Source: Ignavibacteria bacterium
GTDB taxonomy: Bacteria > Bacteroidota > Ignavibacteria > Tepidaquicellales > Tepidaquicellaceae
Length of the DNA: 64,000 nt
Assembly (NCBI GenBank): GCA_036262055.1
Contig: DATAJP010000002.1
Span: 516,177 to 580,176 of the forward strand
Direction of reading: 5' to 3'
Positions 58,597 to 64,000 of the stretch are shown piece by piece. The notes beneath the pieces are model-generated. The model did no database searches. It was not told where the DNA came from and saw nothing but the letters and a program-made list of their open reading frames with translations. Position 1 is the stretch's first letter. Each line of letters begins with the position of its first letter. Made by a program: the position numbers and the translations under genes.

Positions 58597-60628
58597 AAAT
58601 CACAAGTACATAAATTTCATACTCGAAAAACTAAGGAACTCACTTTATTCGTCGGGGTTTGACATTACCGGAACAGAGGCAAGCAAAGCTATCACATTCC
58701 TGATGAGCTCGGATGATATTCTCAGAGATATTTTTATTTTATCGAAATATAAACAGTGCGGTTCGCTGTGCAGCTATCTTTTATTTGTTTATAAAAAACT
58801 TGATGAAAATTCTTTGAAGTATGAAAATCTTCCAGTGAATATTGAATACGACGTCGAGTATCTGAAAAGAATTGTGATTGGAAGCTTTAAGCTGAACAAG
58901 GCAAGCGGAGAAACGGAAGAAAATGGGGAAGAAATGCCGAGCTATGCTGCTGAAAATAATCTTGAGCAGCAGTGGGAAGTATCGGATGAGATTTCGGAGA
59001 GCAAATTCAAGGTTGGTGAAATAGAGAGGGACATTGTAACGGAGGAATTCAGTGAAGATGAAATTGACATAACGCAGTTTAAGGATTTGAATCCCGAAGA
59101 TGAAGAAAAAATTGAAGAGATAATATCGGTGAGTTTAGAGGAAGTGAAAGAAAGCTTTGCAGATGAAGTGAACGAAACCGAAACACAAAACCGGGATGAA
59201 AGGTCAGAACAAAAAAATACGGCATACCCAGAAGAGCAAAGCGAAGAAGAAGTTGAGGCAAAAGAAGAAGCATTTGATTTAAGTGATTTGATGGAGACAA
59301 AACAACCCGAACAAATACATAATGACCTTATTGATGACGAAAAACAAACAGAGGAAATTGATGAAGTAAAAGAAGAAACAGTTTCAGAATCAGCAAATGA
59401 ACATGAGCGCGAAGTAAATCCCGAAGACGAAGAAGAACTTGATGAAGAAGCGATAATAGAGATTTCGAGTGAGCATCTTGAAGTATCTTCCGAAGAAGAA
59501 AAAGAGAAAACCACAGAATACGAAGATACACATATATTTGAAGAAAACAAGATATTGCCTGAAAAAAATGATGAAATTGACGAGGAAACACCACTTCCCG
59601 ATGAAAAAAACAGAAGATTTGCAGAGTTTGAGAAACGGCTTGTTGCGGGAAACCTGGAGATGACTCTGACTTTTGATGAGATTGAAAAGTTAATAAAAAA
59701 ATATGATGACAACGACAGCAGATTAAAAGATAAATCCGAGTTTATTTCAAGGAAGTCAAAGGAACTTGGAAAAGCAACGAGCGAAATGACGTTTGAGATA
59801 ATTTCCAACATGTACGGGTTTATGGAAAGTTATTTTGATAAGGCAAGCAGTCTGCCGTTTGAGATAAGACAAAAAGATGTAAATATATTTTCGTATTCGC
59901 TGAGGGTTATAGAAAAATTTATTTTAGAGGAAGATTTTTCAGGAATAGAGAAAGTACTTGGTGATTTTTATGAAATAGAAAAGTATCTTGCGGAAAAAGA
60001 ACATCAAAAGAAAACGGATGAAATTATTGAGGAAAAAGTGATTAAAGACGAAGTTGAGGAAGAAACTATTGATACTGCATTATCCGAAGCACCAGTTGAA
60101 ACATTTGAAGAAATTGCCGAAGCGGAAGAAAAAGAAATAAGACAAAATGTTGTTGAACAGCCGAAAGAACAAGAGACGGAAAAAGTTTTATATGAGAAAA
60201 AAGATGTGACGGAAAGCCAGGTAACGGAAAAGGATTCACGAAGAAAAATGATGATGGTGCTGAAAGCAGAGATTATGGAACTTGAGATTATTTTTAAATC
60301 GATAGACGAGATTGAAGGTGAATATAAAATATATGAAGGGCTCCGCAAACTTTCAAAGACGTATAATATACTCAAAAAAACCGTTGTATTGTCGAAGCGT
60401 CTGGACATGAAGAAGCTTGCAAGGTTATCTGAGGCATGTTATATATTCATTAAGTTCATTCAGAATTACAGATTGAGTCCTTTTGACAATGACATAAAGC
60501 AGATTTTTAATTACATTATTTACAATTATAAGCTTATAGCTCTGGATAAGCCGACAAAAGATTTTGAAGAATTCGTATTTTATCTAAACGACCCGGTGAA
60601 GATATTTACGCAGAAAAAGAAAAATTAA
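58586..60628 (+). CDS. Large acidic, helical protein of unknown function
   Basis: 680 aa, not recognised. Three helical segments (about 1-105, 345-470 and 555-675) are separated by two long Glu-rich linkers (about 110-340 and 470-550), with runs such as 'EEIDEVKEETVSESANEHER'. There is no signal peptide or TM. The C-terminal segment 'LKAEIMELEIIFKSIDEIEG' and 'LSEACYIFIKFIQNYRLS' resembles a four-helix bundle. It overlaps alr by 11 bp, and the next gene follows after 10 bp, so it is in an operon with alr and the mannose-1-phosphate guanylyltransferase gene. The Glu-rich regions should be disordered. Confidence 0.75.
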   Translation: MLNRNHKYINFILEKLRNSLYSSGFDITGTEASKAITFLMSSDDILRDIFILSKYKQCGSLCSYLLFVYKKLDENSLKYENLPVNIEYDVEYLKRIVIGSFKLNKASGETEENGEEMPSYAAENNLEQQWEVSDEISESKFKVGEIERDIVTEEFSEDEIDITQFKDLNPEDEEKIEEIISVSLEEVKESFADEVNETETQNRDERSEQKNTAYPEEQSEEEVEAKEEAFDLSDLMETKQPEQIHNDLIDDEKQTEEIDEVKEETVSESANEHEREVNPEDEEELDEEAIIEISSEHLEVSSEEEKEKTTEYEDTHIFEENKILPEKNDEIDEETPLPDEKNRRFAEFEKRLVAGNLEMTLTFDEIEKLIKKYDDNDSRLKDKSEFISRKSKELGKATSEMTFEIISNMYGFMESYFDKASSLPFEIRQKDVNIFSYSLRVIEKFILEEDFSGIEKVLGDFYEIEKYLAEKEHQKKTDEIIEEKVIKDEVEEETIDTALSEAPVETFEEIAEAEEKEIRQNVVEQPKEQETEKVLYEKKDVTESQVTEKDSRRKMMMVLKAEIMELEIIFKSIDEIEGEYKIYEGLRKLSKTYNILKKTVVLSKRLDMKKLARLSEACYIFIKFIQNYRLSPFDNDIKQIFNYIIYNYKLIALDKPTKDFEEFVFYLNDPVKIFTQKKKN

Positions 60629-60638
60629 ATCAACAAGT

Positions 60639-61742
60639 ATGGGGAACTATGCAGTAATAATGGCAGGCGGGGTCGGGACGAGATTCTGGCCCAAAGGAAC
60701 ATCGAAACACCCGAAACAGTTTTTGAGGATTGCAAATAATAACGAAACGATGATTCAGCAAACCTACAGGCGTATCGAAGGTTTGATAAAGGACGACAAA
60801 ATTTATGTTGTAACGAACATAAATTATAAAAATGAAGTCCGCAAACAGCTTCCGAAAATTCCCGAGGAAAATATCATTTGTGAGCCATTCGGCAAGAATA
60901 CCGCGCCGTGCATAGGTCTTGCGAGTGTTTTCATTAAGCAGTTCGACCCGAAGGGAAATGTTCTTGTGCTTGCGGCAGACCATATAATAAAAAACGTTCC
61001 CGAGTTTCAGCTTAACGTAAAAGCAGGAATGAAATTTGTCGGCGACAACGGAGGAATTGTGACGCTTGCGATTACGCCTGACAAGCCGGAGACAGGATAT
61101 GGGTATATTCAGTTTGACCCCGATACAAACATCGAAGTTAGTCTTAACGGTTCTGACAACACCGCGAAGAAAGTTTATAAGGTAAAAACTTTTGCGGAGA
61201 AACCCGATTTGCCGATGGCGAAAATGTTTTTGGAGAGTGGAGATTTTTTGTGGAACAGCGGCATGTTTATTTTCAGGGTTGATACGATTATGAAAGAATT
61301 TGAATGTTCTCTGCCTGATTTGTTCGAGTCGCTTCTGAATCTCGAGAAAAAACTGCTCGATAATAATTTTGATAAAATACTTGAAGATGAATACGCGCAG
61401 ATAAAAGGAATTTCGATTGACTACGGTGTTATGGAAAAGTGCAAAGATGTTTATACGATTAAGAGTGATTTCGGATGGAACGATATCGGTTCTTGGGATG
61501 AAATTTATAATATAAACGAAAAAGATAATCATGGAAATGTAAAGAAATCAAAAGCTGTTCTGATTGATACGAAAAATACTCTTGTGCTTGGAGAGCAAAA
61601 AATAATTGCAACGATCGGAGTTGAGGATTTATTGATAATAGATTCTGAGGATGGTTTGTTGATTTGTAAAAAAGGAGAATCACAAAAGGTGAAGGAAGTT
61701 GTTGATTATTTGAGAAGGAAGGGATTGGATCAGTTTATATAA
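60639..61742 (+). CDS. Mannose-1-phosphate guanylyltransferase
   Basis: 367 aa. Makes GDP-mannose from GTP and mannose-1-phosphate for glycan synthesis. 'VIMAGGVGTRFWPKGTSKHPKQFL' (in pieces) is the nucleotidyltransferase signature with the metal/phosphate loop. 'PFGKNTAPCIGLAS', 'VLAADHII', 'ETGYGYIQF', 'FAEKPDLPMAKMFLESGDFLWNSGMFIF' (in pieces) and 'SFGWNDIGSWDEIY'-like 'DFGWNDIGSWDEIY' complete the family. It lacks the C-terminal phosphomannose isomerase domain of bifunctional ManC. Co-transcribed with the acidic protein gene. Confidence 0.95.
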   Translation: MGNYAVIMAGGVGTRFWPKGTSKHPKQFLRIANNNETMIQQTYRRIEGLIKDDKIYVVTNINYKNEVRKQLPKIPEENIICEPFGKNTAPCIGLASVFIKQFDPKGNVLVLAADHIIKNVPEFQLNVKAGMKFVGDNGGIVTLAITPDKPETGYGYIQFDPDTNIEVSLNGSDNTAKKVYKVKTFAEKPDLPMAKMFLESGDFLWNSGMFIFRVDTIMKEFECSLPDLFESLLNLEKKLLDNNFDKILEDEYAQIKGISIDYGVMEKCKDVYTIKSDFGWNDIGSWDEIYNINEKDNHGNVKKSKAVLIDTKNTLVLGEQKIIATIGVEDLLIIDSEDGLLICKKGESQKVKEVVDYLRRKGLDQFI

Positions 61743-61760
61743 ACGAATTTTTAAACTTGT

Positions 61761-61836
61761 GTCATTCTGAGGAGTGAAACGACGAAGAATCCCATTAGTT
61801 GAAAGTAAGGGGATCCTTCACTTCGTTCAGGATGAC
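61761..61836. repeat. Two dispersed family B repeats in front of the epimerase gene
   Basis: GTCATTCTGAGGAGTGAAAC...GAAGAATCC (61761-61792) and GGATCCTTCACTTCGTTCAG...GATGACA (61811-61836, opposite orientation). An in-frame ATG (61774) within the first copy makes the epimerase frame look longer, but the family-like start is at 61858. Confidence 0.8.
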
Positions 61837-61857
61837 ACACGACTACAGTTTATAATT

Positions 61858-62259
61858 ATGAAGATTGCGCATTTGGGAATAGCGGTGAGGTCGTTGAAGG
61901 AATCGGTGCCGAAGTTCGAAAAAATTTTCGGAGTGAAACCGTCAGAGATTGAATTTGTAGCGGAGCAAAAAGTGAACGTACAGAAATTTCATCTTGAAAA
62001 TATTGACATCGAACTGCTTGAGGGAACATCTGAGGATTCCCCGATATATAAATTTATAGAGAAGAAGGGCGAAGGAATTCACCATAGTTCGTTTGAGGTG
62101 GAGGACATCGTAAAATCCCTATCCGAAGCAAAAAAAAGCGGAATAGAGCTTATAAATGAGGTTCCTACGACGGGAGCCGATGATATGCTGATTGCTTTTT
62201 TTCATCCGAAATCCACCAATAATGTGTTGATAGAGTTGACCCAGCACAAAAAAAAGTAA
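61858..62259 (+). CDS. mce: Methylmalonyl-CoA epimerase
   Basis: 133 aa from ATG 61858 (MKIAHLGIAVRSLKESVPKF). VOC-fold enzyme interconverting (R)- and (S)-methylmalonyl-CoA in the propionate/B12-dependent pathway. 'IAHLGIAVRSL' carries the first His ligand, 'VNVQKFHLENIDIELLEGTSEDSP' (in pieces) the catalytic Glu region, 'GIHHSSFEVEDI' the His ligand, and 'KSTNNVLIELTQ' the last Glu ligand. The upstream 28 codons of the open frame are repeat sequence and not included. Methylmalonyl-CoA mutase is not in the window. Confidence 0.9.
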   Translation: MKIAHLGIAVRSLKESVPKFEKIFGVKPSEIEFVAEQKVNVQKFHLENIDIELLEGTSEDSPIYKFIEKKGEGIHHSSFEVEDIVKSLSEAKKSGIELINEVPTTGADDMLIAFFHPKSTNNVLIELTQHKKK

Positions 62260-62512
62260 GTCAGAGAAAAAAAAGATATTGTGTTGTTATGAGGTTGGAA
62301 AAAAAGAAAAACAACCCCCTTTGTCCCCTTTATTAAGGGGGAATATGTTTTTAAAAAATGTTGTTCTCATAGTTCGCAGGAGTCCCTGCGGAGACTCCTG
62401 CGGACGGAAAATAAAATATAAGGGTGGAAATTCGTAACACACCCCGTCGCTTCGCGACACCCCTCTCGAGAGGGGAATTTTTGGATTTAAAATTTTTTGA
62501 AGTATTAAAAAA
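62260..62512. repeat. Intergenic repeats: families D and C
   Basis: Family D (62310-62343, ACAACCCCCTTTGTCCCCTT...AAGGGGGA), a module with CGCAGGAGTCCCTGCGGAGAC (about 62375-62402), and family C (62436-62478, ACACACCCCGTCGCTTCGCG then CCCCTCTCGAGAGGGG). No gene. Confidence 0.85.
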
Positions 62513-64000
62513 ATGTCAGAAGTTTTAAAAAATAAAATTGATGCACTGCCCGCGTCGCCGGGTATTTACCAGTTTAAAGACTCGACTGGTAAGGTGTTGT
62601 ATATCGGCAAAGCAAAAATTTTGCGAAACCGTGTGCGTCAGTATTTCCAGTCGCGACCGCATGAGACACGTTTGGACGTGATGATTAATAAGATTGCTGA
62701 CCTGGAAATTATCAGGACTGACAATGAAGTCGAGGCGTTAATATTAGAGTTAAATTTAATTAATAAATTTAAGCCGAGATATAACGTCAACTTAAAAGAT
62801 GATAAATCATATCCGTATATTGTGATAACGAATGAAGCGTTCCCGAGAGTTTTTCCGACGAGACAAAAGCGTTCGGACGGGTCGAGGTATTTTGGTCCTT
62901 ATACCGATGTGAAGACAATGCGAAGCGCGTTGAAGTCAATAAGAGATGTTTTTCAGATTAGATCGTGCAGTTTTAATCTGACAGAAGAAACGATTACTGC
63001 AAATAAATATAAAGTGTGCTTGGATTATCATATTCATAAGTGCGAGGCGCCGTGTGTTGGTTATGTGAGCAGAGAAGATTATAACAAGATGATTAATCAG
63101 GTTGCGAAATTATTAAATGGCAAGACGACGAGCTTGATTAAAGAGCTGAACTCGGAAATGGAATCGTATGCAAACAATATGCAGTTTGAGAAAGCGGCGA
63201 AGCTGAGAGATACGATTAATGCGCTCGAGGTTTATTCATCACGGCAGAAGATGGTCGATGAAGATGTAATTGATCGAGACATATTTGCTGTTGCTCGTGA
63301 GGAGAAGGAAGCGGTCGGGATGATTCTGAAAATCCGCGAAGGAAAAGTGATTGGGAAGTCTCATTATGCACTGGACAACGTCGAAGGAAAAACCGATGAT
63401 GAAGTGATTGAAAATCTTGTAACGAGCTATTATGAGAAATCAGATTTTGTCCCTGAGGAAATTTATCTCGAAAAAGAGATTGAAGATATTGATGTAATCG
63501 AAAAATGGCTGAAGGAAAGAAAGAATAGTAAAGTTGAAATTGTTGTTCCGAAGATTGGCGAGAAAGCCAAGCTGGTGGCTATGGTGCGGGCGAATGCTAA
63601 ATATGTGCTTGATGAAATAAAGCTTGCGAAGATGAAAAAGGAATTTATTCCGCATTCTATTGAAGCGCTGAAAAGGGATTTGCGTTTGACGAAGCTGCCG
63701 AGAAGAATTGAGTGCTATGACATTTCGCATATTCAGGGAACGGATACGGTTGCTTCGATGGTGGTTTTCATTGACGGCAAGCCGAAGAAATCGGATTACA
63801 GGAAATTTAAAATTCAGACTGCGTTGAACGAAGTCGGCAGACCCGATGATTTTCTTTCGATGCGGGAGGTTATACACAGGAGGTTCAGAAGATTTGTTGA
63901 AGACGGTCATGTGAAAACAGATGCGGAAGAAGAATACCAAATTATGGATGTGCCTGCTGATGAAAAAGAAAAACAGCAGGATGTTTCGTTTGCTTCGATG
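62513..64000 (+). CDS. uvrC: Excinuclease ABC subunit UvrC (3' end cut by window edge)
   Basis: Dual-incision nuclease of nucleotide excision repair. 496 codons visible without a stop. MSEVLKNKIDALPASPGIYQ begins the GIY-YIG domain ('PGIYQFKD' and 'VLYIGKAKILRNRV'); 'YFGPYTDVKTMRSAL', 'CEAPCVGYVS' (the Cys-rich zone), the UVR motif 'NNMQFEKAAKLRDTINAL' and the start of the C-terminal RNase H-like nuclease domain ('RIECYDISHIQGTDTVASMV', 'KSDYRKFKI') follow. The visible end stops before the catalytic DDH motif. ATG start; family C repeat upstream. Confidence 0.97.
   Translation, partial: MSEVLKNKIDALPASPGIYQFKDSTGKVLYIGKAKILRNRVRQYFQSRPHETRLDVMINKIADLEIIRTDNEVEALILELNLINKFKPRYNVNLKDDKSYPYIVITNEAFPRVFPTRQKRSDGSRYFGPYTDVKTMRSALKSIRDVFQIRSCSFNLTEETITANKYKVCLDYHIHKCEAPCVGYVSREDYNKMINQVAKLLNGKTTSLIKELNSEMESYANNMQFEKAAKLRDTINALEVYSSRQKMVDEDVIDRDIFAVAREEKEAVGMILKIREGKVIGKSHYALDNVEGKTDDEVIENLVTSYYEKSDFVPEEIYLEKEIEDIDVIEKWLKERKNSKVEIVVPKIGEKAKLVAMVRANAKYVLDEIKLAKMKKEFIPHSIEALKRDLRLTKLPRRIECYDISHIQGTDTVASMVVFIDGKPKKSDYRKFKIQTALNEVGRPDDFLSMREVIHRRFRRFVEDGHVKTDAEEEYQIMDVPADEKEKQQDVSFASM

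Noticed and set aside
58942-59811. 289-aa Ser/Phe-rich ORF on the minus strand
   Set aside because: It is the antisense of the Glu-rich linker of the acidic protein; GAA/GAG codons read backward give Ser/Phe runs. No start signal.
60630-61532. 300-aa minus-strand ORF
   Set aside because: Fully antisense to the well-supported mannose-1-phosphate guanylyltransferase gene; no recognisable domain.
61774-61857. Upstream extension of the methylmalonyl-CoA epimerase
   Set aside because: The extra 28 residues are family B repeat sequence ('ILHFVQDD'); the enzyme starts at MKIAHLGIAV.
63440-63940. 166-aa minus-strand ORF
   Set aside because: Antisense to uvrC, which is clearly coding on the plus strand.
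1-64000. tRNA, rRNA, CRISPR arrays, riboswitches, transposases
   Set aside because: Looked for on both strands by eye; no cloverleaf with a T-loop signature, no regular spacer-repeat array, no conserved riboswitch core and no transposase or integrase frame was found.

Overview
The window looks like a stretch of chromosome from a moderately AT-rich bacterium of the Bacteroidota/Chlorobi/Ignavibacteria side of the FCB group. The evidence is two secreted proteins ending in the type IX secretion sorting domain (the 'QNYPNPFNP' start and 'GIYFYKL' strand), a TonB-type receptor with a carboxypeptidase-regulatory-like N-terminus, DUF3667 and DUF6265 proteins, weak Shine-Dalgarno signals and several TTG starts. 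An Ignavibacteria-like lineage is my best guess, not a demonstrated fact. No tRNA, rRNA, CRISPR array, prophage or transposase was seen.

Layout. 1-1.3 kb: an AT-rich type II restriction-modification pair, with the nuclease cut by the window edge. 1.5-8.3 kb (+): mazG, Nudix, PBP4/dacB, MFS exporter, clpS, uvrB. 8.3-14.2 kb (-): zinc-ribbon membrane protein, era, OB-fold lipoprotein, three TPR proteins, a lipoprotein and a methionine/kynurenine-type aminotransferase. 14.4-25.7 kb: mixed strands, metabolic and sensory genes (QW-motif toroid protein, aldehyde dehydrogenase, L-2-hydroxyglutarate oxidase, nitroreductase, orphan histidine kinase, a prokaryotic pentameric ligand-gated channel homologue, VOC proteins including one frameshifted). 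26-38.2 kb, mostly (-): M23 peptidase, secreted ADA2-type deaminase, DUF3667, a regulator/membrane-protein/lipoprotein operon, a TonB-type receptor, GNAT plus RelE/ParE toxin-antitoxin, a methyltransferase and DUF2071. 38.3-42 kb: mnmG (-) and a beta-CASP metallo-hydrolase (+), with an identical perfect parS palindrome on each side of the hydrolase. 42-52.3 kb (+): tag, CASTOR/POLLUX-like channel, cytochrome c, T9SS cargo proteins, Tat small subunit plus GMC oxidoreductase. 52.4-56.8 kb (-): unknown protein, recN, dnaA. 57.4-64 kb (+): alr, a large acidic protein, mannose-1-phosphate guanylyltransferase, methylmalonyl-CoA epimerase, and uvrC cut by the right edge.

Replication origin. Left of about 40.4 kb the + strand is C-rich and most genes are on the minus strand; right of it the + strand is G-rich and most genes are on the plus strand. 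With the two parS sites and mnmG at this switch, I infer that the origin lies near 40.4 kb. dnaA sits about 15 kb to the right and is oriented head-on to the fork.

Dispersed repeats. Almost every intergenic gap carries small GC-rich palindromic repeats of at least seven recognisable families, often stacked. Some have entered reading frames: the dacB signal peptide region, a roughly 45-residue insertion in MnmG, probably the sorting domain of a beta-helix protein, and the start codon of the aminotransferase. Some act as, or resemble, transcription terminators. This repeat invasion and the origin architecture are the strongest non-gene signals in the window.
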